64,000 nucleotides of DNA. Origin: Pyrrhoderma lamaoense (Eukaryota > Basidiomycota > Agaricomycetes > Hymenochaetales > Hymenochaetaceae). Of this stretch, positions 13,237 through 24,857 are shown piece after piece (positions within the stretch are counted from its first letter, which is position 1; the number at the start of each line of letters is the position of its first letter). The notes beneath the pieces were generated by a model that worked only from the letters and a program-made list of their open reading frames with translations, made no database searches and was not told the origin of the DNA. Where the stretch lies: the NCBI GenBank assembly GCA_002794735.1, contig NBAZ01000009.1:682001-746000 (forward strand), in the 5' to 3' direction. The position numbers and the translations under genes were made by a program.

Positions 13237-13440
13237 TATCCTTATTTGTAAGACATAACCCAGTAATTGCACCATCGACGCAGCCTTTTTGCCCTTCCTT
13301 GTGAACTGAGCCTTCGCTACCTTTGCTCTTACAATCTGAGTGCGATTCAGTATATATATTGGGTCATCTACGTCGGCACGAACCTCCTTCATATGTTGTA
13401 AACATTCAAGGCAGTCCTCTGACTGTATTGGAATTTTCTG
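13237..13440 (-). pseudogene. Decayed 3' fragment of an NDUFS5-type complex I gene
   Basis: Read on the minus strand, this segment aligns with the last two exons of the intact NDUFS5-type gene at 15649-15922. It keeps SEDCLECLQHMKE, the same intron donor (GTTCGTG), an acceptor followed by IVRAKVAKAQF, and then GKKA. The stretch equivalent to IKRAEHEAKE is deleted, and the conserved end (DGAITGLCLTNKDK then stop) is in a different frame. The first exons, with the start codon and the first cysteine pair, are missing. It sits directly upstream of dioxygenase copy 2, exactly where the intact gene sits relative to copy 3, so it was carried along by the tandem duplication and then decayed. Confidence 0.85.
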
Positions 13441-13650
13441 ATAGACTTTTAGAAAAGTTTGGTACCAAAAAATGTTGCTGACTATATATAGTCGAAGTAT
13501 CCATCACTTGTCATATTCTTACAAAAACATAGACAGGGAAAGCATCAGTCAGTCAAAACTTCATTCTTTTGTAATTCTTGAACACAGGCTTAGTTTTCAT
13601 GGCTTCAGGCTTTCAAGTTATGTTCCATTCCCCTAGTTGCTTGCCACACC

Positions 13651-14907
13651 TCAGGTGACTACAACGTGATCCAATTTCAGAATTATTCGATGATTAGGGT
13701 CAATCTTGGGTCTCACCGTCATATTTTTAGCTCTCAATTTCGTCTTTCGTCTACCGTGCCATTCCCTCGCCGTAATATTTGGCTCATACTTAGCTTGCAC
13801 TTCTGGAGTCATCTTCTCGTAAGCTTCACGTATCAAGTCACTTTCGTCCTTCAGAACGTGTAAGATTTGACCATACCCGGGACGCGTGAAGAAAGCTACC
13901 GACCAACGGTCGTAAGCACCTTGAGCCCCGGGAGGAGGTACAATGCGATGCATGTTGGAACACAAGATACCACCAGAATATATTGAGAGCGTGTCTCCAA
14001 TGTTGCAAATCGCATGGCCAGGAATAGGACGCACGTACTGCCACGTGTTGCTTCCTGGGACAAGAACTTGCAGACCTCCGAGACGGTTGTGTAAGAAAGA
14101 GAGGGAGCCAAAGTCTGTGTGTGCCCCTAGGGCAACCTTTGGCTTCTCACCCGTATCACCATTGAAGTTCGGTTCTGGAGGCTTCTTGATCGCACGAGCA
14201 TCTGATCCGCTAGGTTCGCCACGAGAATGGATCTTGAGGAATGTCCCTTTGGGGAGACCAAGTTTCATATCTAATAGAGATAAGATGGTGTTGTTCACGT
14301 CGAGCGACTTGAGAACAAAGGGCCTTATGGTAGATTCCATGCGTGCATTGACAGCTGATGGATAAGTGCGATGAACCTTTCCTGGGTATGCGAGTACATC
14401 ATCCTTGGATACGTTGATGAACTCGACAGTGTCTTTAGTACCATATTCATCCACCGCATTGGCACCTAGTGCTTTATATCTATAAAATAGTTTCATATCA
14501 AGAACAGTAAAACAGAATATTCATATTGGATGTGGACCTACCCAAAAGCCATCTCGGAGTCGCCTTCTTCAAATTTCATCTTCTCCTCGAGTGGTAAATC
14601 CATCACTTCGGAGCCCATATCGAACATCCCGTCAACTTCCTGTTCGGCCCCATGGTTCTTCAAGCTAAAGATACTTATTCTCAATATCTTTAAACGCACA
14701 AGGAAAAAGACGTACGTACTACCAAAAGCCAAGAGTAGTAGCCGCTTTCCAGAGTCTATCTATCTCTTCGACATTTCCTGATTTAATTAGCCCGAAGTCA
14801 ATAACAAGCAAAGGATGAGTTGATACATTATCCGGAAAAGGAGGAAGTGTTAAACCAGGCATACTCGTAGTAGAACTATGGCGGTCCAATCTAGGGGACT
14901 TGGGCAC
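13651..14907 (-). CDS. 2-oxoglutarate/Fe(II) dioxygenase, IPNS-like, array copy 3
   Basis: Exon 1 is 14907-14723 (MPKSPRLDR then MPGLTLPPFPDN). Exon 2 is around 14668-14540 (LKNHGAEQEVDGMFDMG). Exon 3 runs from about 14482 to the stop at 13651. The catalytic set is complete: HTDFGSLSF, MHRIVPPPGAQG and DRWSVAFF. A proximal change from R to C is seen in SGGILCSNMHR compared with copies 1 and 2 (SGGILRSN/SS); this position lies near the distal His and may alter the pocket, which is inference. The 3' tail after MTVR differs from copy 2. It lies 742 bp downstream of the intact NDUFS5-type gene, on the same strand. Confidence 0.85.
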
Positions 14908-15648
14908 TGAAATATCGTATTTATGTTGAGGGGATGTAGATAAATTAAGAAATTACTCCATTATTCGCTTATATTATTACTATCGTCTTTCACTGGTACA
15001 TCTCGTTTAAAAAGACATTTGACCATATCGTTGTTGAGAAAAAGAATACTTTGAAGAAGTAAATCAGTCACCCTTGCACAAAATAGGTGGTATATTTGCT
15101 CACGGAGCTCGACATGATACCAGATATGGTGTAAGGTATTAAAAGAGGATTCTCCCGATGGATCCGCCTCGGAGGCGCTATTTTCATTTGAACTTGACAT
15201 GAGATGTCTTTGTCGATAGTTCCTGAATGCAGATAAAAATTTGCAATATCACTGGAGGATAATAATGGAGCGTGTGTCCGTGACAGAAGCTTCCTAAAAA
15301 AGTGGAGACTGATACAATCATCTGCACATTGGCAACCTCATTTCATTCTTGGACACGATTTTTATTCTGAGCTTGTTACCCCCAAGAGCTACTAATTATA
15401 CGGACTCCTCGCATTCAAGCATTAATAGAGTTTCAAGTTGATATATATTCAGGAATATATCTGAGCGCAAGAATATCAGCGTATAACTTGTTTTCATTCA
15501 AGAATGGATGTTGGTCAGGATATCAATCGTCTAAAGACATGTCATGCGTGCAAAACCAAACTAAGTCTAGTAAACAATGTCCTCAGTACATTAGCACCAT
15601 AGAACGATGGAAAGCAGTACATACTGGTAGTCTAGAATGGTGTTTGTT

Positions 15649-16155
15649 TCAGCTATCCTTATTTATAAGACCTAACCCAACAATTACACCATCCGCTAGG
15701 ATATCACCAGCCTTCTTTCCTTCCTTGGCCTCGTGCTCTGCCCTCTTTATGAATTGAGCCTTTACTGCCTTTGCTCTTGCAATCTGAGTGTGATGCAGTG
15801 TTTATAATGGATTATCTGTGTAGTTTTTTCTCGACACGAACCTCCTTTGTATGATGCAGACATTCAAGGTAGTCCTCTGACTGTAATTGACATTCTTTGG
15901 GATTATCGGACTTTGCATAGCACTAGTAGAAACGAGTATGTTAGGTTTTTAATTTCAAAGCGTGGCAGAACAACACGTTTACCTTCGAGAATTCCTGCCA
16001 GTAGGCAAAACATCGTGAAGGCCCTATGATAGCTTGTGAATAACGAAAAGCCGACGGCGATAAAAAGCAGATTTACTGACCACCGTGAAGCTGTATCCGG
16101 ACTAGGGTAGAAGAAAAAGACAAATGAGACGTGATTGATTCTCCTGACATACCAT
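15649..16155 (-). CDS. NDUFS5: NADH:ubiquinone oxidoreductase (complex I) NDUFS5-type subunit
   Basis: This is a short gene split into five coding exons: 16155-16153 (ATG only), 16101-16077, 16023-15983, 15922-15842 and 15783-15649. All phases match and the product is 94 residues. The protein has a twin CX9C fold: CFAYWQEFSKC and CQLQSEDYLEC. These are followed by LHHTKEIARAKAVKAQF, EHEAKEGKKAGD and the C-terminus LADGVIVGLGLINKDS. This matches the fungal NDUFS5/15-kDa accessory subunit of complex I, which is oxidised by the mitochondrial intermembrane-space import system and sits on the membrane arm. The first coding exon holds only the start codon, followed by GTATGT. The gene is easily missed because no exon is long enough to stand out as an open frame. 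Confidence 0.88.
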
Positions 16156-16424
16156 TACAATACTCACAGCCATGATATAAACCGAGGAATATTTGAAATG
16201 CGTTTGTTCGTTGCTGAGTGCAAGCGTGACGCTGTGACTGAGGACAATAGATCACGCGCACACGTAATTTGTATTATGGGATGACGTATGAATAAAGGAC
16301 AAGTCAGTCTTCCGGGTAACGTGTACATGTAATTAATGGACGCTTAGAGGAAACTGTCTCGCCTTTACTAAAGTCAAGTCTTTAACGCTAGATCTTTCCA
16401 GTGCTAGAACAAAGCGCTTAAGCA

Positions 16425-17491
16425 ATGGCCGACGCAAATGAACTTGCCTTTGTCAAAGCGCAGCTGAATACACTAGGTTCACTTCCAATTCAGTTTGCGG
16501 ATGACTACCAACAACCACCCAGTAATTCTCTTAAGAAAATCCCTATAATACCTGTGCGGTCTTGGGCCTCCTTTTGTTCCACAGCTCAAATATAAATAAC
16601 TGTGTTTCATCCTTCACTTCTTCAGATTCCTCTACCTCCACCTCCTCCACCGAAATCAAGTATATCGGAAGCCTCATCTTCAGGTGCATCTCCTTCGACC
16701 CATACTTCTCTTCTTTCGTGTATACTAATCTATTCCATAATCACAGACACTATCGAACTCAATTTTAAAGTTACCAAACCCGCATTTACGTTCAACCTCG
16801 TGGTATCGCCTACCGATACCATTTCCTCGATCAAGGAGCAACTCTCTACTCAACCAGGTGCACCACCCGCTGAAGCACAACGTCTCTTGTTGCGTGGCAA
16901 GGCACTTGCAGATAACAAGCTTCTACGTGAATACCCTGTGAAAAAGGGTGATACTGTTAATTTGATTCTCAAGCCCGGTTTTGATTGGGATTGGACTGCG
17001 ACTAAGACCAAAGACTCAGACGGTGACGTACAGATGGCACTCAGTCCAGAAAGCACGCAAACCGAAAGGAAGGAAAGGAAGTCGGGAGGGCATCAACGTA
17101 TACCTTCTCTTGTTCTTCACTCTCCTTCGTTATCGCCAAACCCCCTTCCTGGTGATAATCCTCCTTCTCCTATCCCTATCACTCTCGATGCCTCAACAAT
17201 GCCGTCCATGAGTGAGACTGCTATCTTAGATCCATATCATATGAAGTTGAAATCCCCAGATTTCTGGCTCAAACTCCATGATTTCTTAAAGTATGTATTG
17301 TATACATACTATACTTTGGCTGTATACTGATATCTCACATGTATTTCTTTTCAAGGTCTGAGTTTGACTCGCCTGCTGATGCTACTCAAGCATTTGAATT
17401 ATTCCTGCGCGGGTGCAAGTGCGAGCTCTCTCCCAGTGATGTGCCAAAGATTCGAGATGCAACTGGCATCTTGGGGATGAATGGTAGCTGA
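16425..17491 (+). CDS. GET5: Ubiquitin-like-domain protein resembling Get5/Ubl4A
   Basis: Four exons (16425-16553, 16626-16683, 16747-17290, 17356-17491) give about 288 residues. The N-terminus (MADANELAFVKAQLNTLGS) and a Pro-rich linker precede a ubiquitin-fold domain: FTFNLVVSPTDTISSIKEQL, APPAEAQRLLLRGKALADNK and DTVNLILKPGFDWD. The C-terminal domain (FWLKLHDFLKSEF, AFELFLRGCKCELSPSDVPKIRD) resembles the Get5 dimerisation region. Get5 works in the cytosol with Get4 and Sgt2 to pass tail-anchored proteins to Get3. The intron 16684-16746 has an ACTAAT branch site and is removed although it is open in frame. The donor of the first intron (GTGCGG) is atypical. The gene name is an inference from domain order. 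Confidence 0.7.
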
Positions 17492-17806
17492 AATCGACTA
17501 CTATCTGTTTTTTTCTTATGTAGCATTAGTTGCATGCGTCACCTCGAATGATTTGCATTATTTTGGGCTCTCTATGTGTTGGAGTAATGTCATTCTGAGA
17601 ATATCTACTTTTTATACAAATAATGGAAAACACTTTCATGTATTTCATCTGTTCTTCTGCAATACAGTATCTTGAAAACGTATTGACTGTTGATTTTTGA
17701 CTTTCTCGTTAAAAAATAAATAATAAATCACTTCTATTATGATGGTAATTAGCTAAGGATGTTACCTAAATGTTCACCGACCCCTTAATGACAGCCCGTA
17801 GCTCTC

Positions 17807-18836
17807 ATGCATCTCTTACACAATTTCCGCCTATGGTTCATAGCTATTATATCACCACTCTTTTTCTTAGTCCTTTCATCTCCCTCTCCTAGCACCTTTA
17901 AGGACAGCAGAGGTCACGAGCATACGAATCAACAAACCCAGAATGTCTTGCTTTTGACCGCTCATCCAGATGATGAATGCATGTTCTTTGCACCAACAGT
18001 TCTTGCTCTTGCCAAGCCCGAAAAGCATAACCATAACTTTGAGGGCGAAGACACAGGTTATAGCGTGTTTTCTCTTTGCTTGTCTACCGGTGATGCAGAT
18101 GGGCTTGGGCAAATACGAAGGTCGGAACTGTATGATAGTCTTGACGTTCTGGGAATACATGAAGGGAAGAGATGGGTACTTGATGAGCCGTATGTTGCAA
18201 CTTTGTTGACTCACTTTCGTCTAGTGCTTGATATAAATATTCATAGCTTCAAAGATAACATGACTTTGTTCTGGGAACCGGGTCTCGTCGCTGTTCATGT
18301 TCGTCCGTATATAGTTGAACATAACATAGACATCGTCAGTAAATTCGTATTTTTTTCTACGTCATGTTTCTTATGTATCCCTTTTCCAGATCCTTACTTT
18401 TGATGAATTTGGAATCTCATCTCATCCGAACCACATCTCACTTCAGAACGGGGTTCGTACCCTGCTTTCTGATCCCCCCAGAGAAGTTCTTCGAGGTTTC
18501 AGTCTAAGAACTACACCTCTTCTTGCTAAGTACACTGGTGTACTTTCAGCTATATCTATAAAGCTCAGGGAATCAGTCTGCTCAATACCGTTCGCGGGTG
18601 GAGTTTCCTATCGTACCCCACGGAAAGCTTCTCATGTTTTTGAACAGCATCCGCTTATTTGACTGCAAGAGCTTTACCGAAAACTCTCAACATGTTTTTG
18701 TATCTGGGTGGAAACAGTACTTGACTGCTCTCGAAGCGATGACGAAGCATAAGTCTCAATTGGTATGGTTCCGATGGCTTTATGTATCATTTTCCCGCTA
18801 TATGTGGGTTAACGACTGGAAGGAGATAACTCATTG
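17807..18836 (+). CDS. GPI12: N-acetylglucosaminylphosphatidylinositol de-N-acetylase (PIG-L)
   Basis: Second enzyme of GPI-anchor synthesis: it removes the acetyl group from GlcNAc-PI on the cytosolic face of the ER. Exons are 17807-18189, 18247-18334 and from 18390. An N-terminal signal-anchor (LWFIAIISPLFFLVLSS) is followed by the zinc-site motif LLTAHPDDECMFFAP, STGDADGLGQIRRSEL, RWVLDEP and the second metal motif SSHPNH. The conserved C-terminus SGWKQYLTALEAM, KSQLVWFRWLYVSFSRYMWVN is present but lies in another frame from about 18600 on, so there is a frameshift or an unresolved intron between 18540 and 18690. Because this genome copy has many single-base gaps, I regard it as probably functional. 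It lies 315 bp after the Get5-like gene on the same strand. Confidence 0.85.
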
Positions 18837-18839
18837 AAG

Positions 18840-20949
18840 AGCCTTCTCTGAAGATGGCTTCAATTCTGGAACTGATCAGGGCTGAAACGTAGGTCTGTCT
18901 GAACTTATGAATAATGTATGATATATTAAGCTTATGTTTAGGCGGATGTACCAAAAATCAAAGACGGTCCAAATACACAAGCTGTGAAGCAATGTTCTTA
19001 CCTATAACAGCGTGCTATCATAGTATACATACTGGCACCCTCCGCCTACGTGGCGGCAAAAAAAAAACTTGAGTGACTGTATAATGGAGATACCCCATCG
19101 GCGTATTATACAGTCTTGAGTATACGAAGAAGATTCTTTACAATCTCATTTACCGAGACAAAGTATTGAGAGTGCGCGCCTGTGGGTGAATACTCTCAAG
19201 CTAATTCAACACATCTTCAGTACATTATAATAGAGTTATCAATATAAAGATAGTGAATCAAAGGTTATGCTCTTAAGTTTGCCAACTAATCTATGCGTGT
19301 CGGTTGAGATAAATCTTTTGCGGTACTATTGCTATATGTCGATGACACTTTACTAATGTCTCGGGATATGGTCATGTACATAGACGTCGATAAATTCCTT
19401 TATGTCCCATTCAAGAATTAGTATTCCTTTGTTAAAGCTTATACAGTCCATGGTCTTGACAAAGCCAAAGAAAAAGCTACATTACAAGTACTGTGACGTC
19501 TCATGTCCATCTGCATACAAGTCAAAGATCTTTTCTTTGTGATTGTAAACGTCGCATTCTTTATAACAATTCTTCCATATAATGCATATGCATGTACCAG
19601 AATTTTGAGAGTGGCGTGGGTTGTTGAACGATGAATGATTAACAAATTAAGAAAAGAATAGATAATAAATAAAGCTATTGGTGTGATCACGTTGTTCCAA
19701 CACCCTTCTTTGTGACCTCTCCTTTTGTATCCCTTTTCATTGGTATCATATCTTGTGCAAGATCCTTTGATGACTGTATGAAACCTTTGTATTCACGAAC
19801 TAGCAGAACCAGAAAATCTTTTTCTCCCAACTGTGTATTATAAAGGATTGATACATGCTCTTCGCATCGGACCATTTACGTACGGCCTTTGTAAAGCTCG
19901 GACTCATCTTATACTATATTTATAGACCTATCTTTAACTTGGACTACTGGCTATCCTCATGCGGTTCAATTATTCGTTTTATTGTGATGCGTACCACCGA
20001 AAGACTCTGAGTTACACGAGACCAAAACTTCGAGAGTACATCATGATGGTTTGGGTATGTGGGGGAAGGAATTTGATGAACTGTAAGTTATATGTTTCGA
20101 GACACTATTCAAAAATTTCTCGACTGTATTCTTAGCTGTCGGGACCATACTTTGTGTTTCATATGGCCTTCGAGACGCCTTTGGTTGTATACATGGCTGG
20201 ACACAAGATAGATATTGTCCATATCTTCCCTTGTTATACCTGATAACGTATCTGAGTACTGACTTTAACATGCTCCAGATTCATCATCCTATAGAGTACG
20301 ATCGTGATTGCAACTCACCCAAGACACAACCAACTTCCAGAATTGAGCTCTTTCATCGATTCACTTCGAGTGAGGGTCTATACATTACATCCTTCGGCTC
20401 AGGTACACTTCCAAACTATTACCATGAAGTTACATATCGCAGTTGATATGGCTATACGTATTCCAACCCCCATGGAATACTTCTCATGGCGTATTTTATG
20501 TAGCTCTATTGAAAATCATGCATTTTTCTTTTGTATAGAGAAAGAAGAAACAAGGGGAATTCATATAACGCGGAAAAAGAGAACGCGATTCCCCGTTCAT
20601 GTGTCTCTGATGGCTTTATGCCTTGTTTTCTCGTTACTACTTTCTGTTCCTAGGAACAGTCTAAGACAGATATCCAACGCATTTTAATATTGGAATATAC
20701 GTATACTATGAACTACGTCAATTCTAATTACATTAAAGGGAACAAAAAAAAATCCGAGGCAATAAGCAGATACCGAAAAGAATGGACCCCAGGACTAGAA
20801 TCGCTCCTTTTTATTTGAAATCTTCAGTGAGTTGTTTTATCTCTCCCTATGTATTGATATTTATTCATAGAAATTCTGCACAGATGCGAGGCGTTGCGTG
20901 CTAGTAACTGAAAATTTAAAGGAATGTCGAGTCTATATCGAGTAAATTG
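18840..20949. other. Gene-poor, AT-rich stretch
   Basis: No open frame here has a recognisable family, splice-site support or conserved composition. Some frames of 60-130 codons (20041-20271, 20304-20687) are chance-sized. Confidence 0.45.
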
Positions 20950-21836
20950 GATGAGACGACTCTATATCGTCTACCCAACGGCCTGCAATTGAAAACCACG
21001 GTTGCGAATGGTGTCTGAAGCCGGAGACATATCTTTGATCCGGCTAGGGGTGAGAAGAATATCGTTCTCGATGCTGATTTCCCGGATGAAAACCTTGGAG
21101 AAATGATTTGTTGATGCCGTGCATACGGTTTGCTTTGAAGTTTTTCCTAGATGACTGTTCTATCCCTCGTCAGGACCAACTCAAATCAAATAATTGGACT
21201 TATAAGCGCACCGTGCCTCCTTCAAGTTAGCCCTAGAAGGTTTGATGCGCATATTGCTGGTTGGGATCTTGATAGAACCGGAGGCTGGCCTTGGTTCATG
21301 GGGCATATAGATCTCCAATTTTACGATGCATACGCGTTCAATTAGACTCTCTGCATCCATCTCGCAATCTATAGAATAGAGATCCCAATTAAACCAGAGT
21401 ATCGGACCTATCGATAATTTTAAAGGTATCTCACCTTTACTCAGTGTTAATCAAAAAGATGAAGACTACGCGATAGATCATCGATCCTGAAAGTCATATG
21501 TCTCGCCAGAGAATCGTCATGGCCCTTGGCATTATTGCAGGATGGAACTACAGTTTTCATCTGCTCCATAGATGACCTGAGCTTACTCGGGAGACTCTTC
21601 CAGTGGATACAGGACTGGTTTTGTGGCTAATTCAGACAAGTTTGGATTTGATCCGATTGTCTAGATGTCGAGGTACAGAAATGGATGCTACTCACAATGA
21701 CTGTGTCATCCACCTCCCAGCACTCCGCCGTTTTGTGACTGGCCGACAGCTTACACTAGATTCATTCAGTCTTTTTGCGTCGTTCTCTTTCCATATAGGA
21801 AACCCAACATTCTTAAGGATGAGCATTGCAAAAAAT
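20950..21836 (-). pseudogene. DUF7918-like family, decayed copy C
   Basis: Read on the minus strand, this begins at the ATG 21836-21834 (MLILKNVGFPIWKEND). It continues with TAECWEVDDTVI next to a GTGAGT donor, a second exon with IHWKSLPSKLRSSMEQMK, and a later block with KLEIYMPHEPRPASGSIKIPTSNM and VVFNCRPLG. These blocks occur in the same order in copies A and B. Frame changes interrupt the N-terminal block and the middle, and the distal C-terminus cannot be found. It is closest to copy B and points the other way. The family assignment is by resemblance to fungal DUF7918 proteins and is not certain. Confidence 0.55.
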
Positions 21837-22319
21837 GAAAGAATATAGTGCAAGGGAAAGGTATAAACAAGATGCGATGTGAGTTTGGAGAATTTGGATC
21901 TATGGCTAAGACCGAGGTATGTTGAAGGGTAAGTAGTCGGAGAAGGGTATTTAAAAGGGAAAGGGAAGTCACATGCGATTATTGAAAACCGAAAAAATAA
22001 ACTTCTGTTACCCATTCAGTACGTTTACAAATGTCAGTTTTTGGAGATGCTATCTTTTGTTTGAGCCCTTCAGAGCCTTGTGCATTAAAAATGTTCGTTC
22101 GCTGCATCCTCTCATCTCAAACAAATAATAAAGAGAGATAAAGGGGATTTCAGATCTCTAACTGCTTTTTTTTACCTTCTGTCTCCATCTCTTTGTTATC
22201 ATAGGATACCGATAATACTGTGTGATCTCTATTTCTCTAGTGGCGTGGGTGTGGATCCTTGGCTTTCAAATGCCTTACAACGCTTTTTTGATCTCCTTGT
22301 GCTTTAAATTTCACGCCAA

Positions 22320-22700
22320 ATGACAAGAGTCGAAGTTAAGCCACCAGATTTCGATCATTACCGTTTCAGGCATGAAAGCTATCATCTGTACACCTGTATA
22401 GATCAAAGGGAGCCCTTGATAAAGATGAATCAGACAGAGGCTCTATTCCTCCTCCATTATGACCTTTTGGCTCATTTTAGTCGGATACGAATGCATTACC
22501 ATACAGCAGGGGTGGAGTATATACTCTCAATCTTAGGTGACCTTGTGCCTAAACTTCCTCTTCTACCTCTTACCGCGATGTCTTATGTTACTTTGGATCA
22601 TAATTCTTCGATGAGGCTTCCTGCGAGGATTATCGCAGATGGTAGTCCAAAAACAACGTTCGTTGCTGATCCCGATACTCCAAGATACGAAGAAGCGTGA
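22320..22700 (+). CDS. Hypothetical protein, possible exon
   Basis: A 126-codon open frame beginning with ATG (MTRVEVKPPDFDHYRF) has a mixed, protein-like composition, including YILSILGDLVPKLPLLPL. I recognise no family. It may be one exon of a longer gene or a relic; nothing around it confirms expression. Confidence 0.25.
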   Translation: MTRVEVKPPDFDHYRFRHESYHLYTCIDQREPLIKMNQTEALFLLHYDLLAHFSRIRMHYHTAGVEYILSILGDLVPKLPLLPLTAMSYVTLDHNSSMRLPARIIADGSPKTTFVADPDTPRYEEA

Positions 22701-22920
22701 TTGGAGACACCTATCGAAACAAAGTCGTCTATTTGTTGATGTCGACTGTGTCCCCCTGTCGTCTCACAATACGTCTGGCTGTAGTAAAATCTCTCATAAT
22801 ACATCTAATGAATCATCTACCATGCATCATACAATAAGGAAGATCCCATTGTATATGCTCTCCATGAAGGAGTTCTTATACAAAAAGGATAACTTACAAG
22901 GGTATATGGCATAGTATGTT

Positions 22921-24857
22921 ATAGCTGTAATATTCTGTTAAGCAAATATAGAAGACAAGGCTCATGCATAAATTATGATAAAAGCAGGAAGGAAGGTTTG
23001 AACCCTTCGATAATATACCTTTACTACACCCCTTCAGCTCTATCCTAGATCTTATGATCAAGGATAAACCAGTCTGGGTTATCTCACAACCATTGAAAGC
23101 AAAGAAAAAAATAATATCTTCTTTGTGTGCTTAGCGGAATTATTGAATTAGCTTTCCGGTACTAGAATCATCGCTCCCGGGTTCATACATCTGTCAAGAT
23201 CTGTGTTAGTCGTTTTACCATCTCATGTAAGGGAGAAAAAACGAACAACTCAGAGCAATGGGTGAATGACTCTGCTAGCATTAGATACGAAAGAATCCAT
23301 CAGAAAGTATGGTAGTTTCACTTGCAATAGCTCTAGATTTATGTGTGAACTTCTCTCGTTCTTAACCTACACGCTACGTACCCACCAAATAATTCCAAAC
23401 CAGTTACGGAAGGAGAGAGGGACCTCAAGGAATCAGCGAAGTAAAGCTTCCTGAAAACCACTTGAAATATATAGTATACTAGAATGGTACATTGGTGCAT
23501 ACAGATCTAGTATATCTCAGTATAATAGAAACATGAAGGACAAATTCTGAGTACTATGCTGATGATATGTACTCCTATTACTTTACCTATCAAACACACG
23601 CTTGAAGCCTCCTTTCTTCATATACTTGCAGTTGAACGATATGCGAACGAGTCATGGTAATATGGGAGTACTCTATAAGAAATTGTCGATACTTAGTGAA
23701 ACAGTGTACATCACTCAGGTTGCTTGTTACGCTATCCACTTTTATTCTCTACTTTGTATCAATGATCTTTGTTACTCAAACTCTTCCTTTCATATCTTTT
23801 GAAATCTGTTGGTTTGAGAACAAACATTATTCCCCTACTCATATTGGCTTCTTTAACGTACAAATCCTCAATTCAGGACTTTCAACGGATTAGATTTTGG
23901 TAAATCATTGTATTAACGCTCTCCAGCTTATATGAATTATCGTATCTTAGATTCTACAATCTACAGAAGTATGTTCAAGACCACCTAATGATACTGAACA
24001 TCCATAGACCAGCCTAGCGGAGCGACCCGAGTCGGCAGACAATCGATATATCTCGTAGCGATTCTTCCTCACCGAAAGTCTCATCCTACTCGCAACTTCA
24101 TTGTACACAGCACGCCATTTCTTTTCAGTAGTATCCATATAGGGAATGATTTGTACTTATCTGATTTATCATAGTCGACGCGTGTACTTTGTCTTCACCA
24201 CAACACTGTGGTATCTAAGGTCGATATCAGCCCATTCATTGTGACGTTAGTAGATTACTTGAATGATCTTTTACTTGCTTGGCGTAAATCAGTCTACGTT
24301 CCGAGCTAGATCACCTGTAGAAATGTTAGTATTGTTAACAACATCCTTTATATAAAGCGCTTAGGTGGTTTGCTTGTGAGGCGAATTCTAATCAAACACC
24401 GTTGAAACAGATGCGTATGCAGTAAAACCTTTGTCATAGAGCACTTTACCACCAAGAATCTGAGACCGCTAGAAACCGAGAATCACATAGTACACGCAAT
24501 AACAACGAGAGAAAAAACGAGGATAATAAACAACTGAAACTCCAAAATCACCATTGTCTTTCATAATCAATCTTACATGAGAAGACGTAGCGAGCCCAAA
24601 GTACAAGGCTTCGAAATGCACAAACAAAGGATGATATGTCGCGTAGTAAATAAGACACGACCGTTATCGATAGTTTGATAACAGTTGTTTTGTTGGTTTT
24701 TTTTTTCAACACCCGCACGTGACTTCCATTCCTTTTAAATAGCCTTTCTCCGACCACCCACCCTTCAGTATACCTTGTCATTGAGCCAATCCTCAAGCTC
24801 ACATCGCATCCTATTCAAGACCTCTTCTTTCGACTATACTCTTTCAAGTTCTTTGCA
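22921..24857. other. Gene-poor stretch
   Basis: I find no supported gene. The minus-strand frame 23947-24138 has a basic composition but no recognisable domain. Confidence 0.4.
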
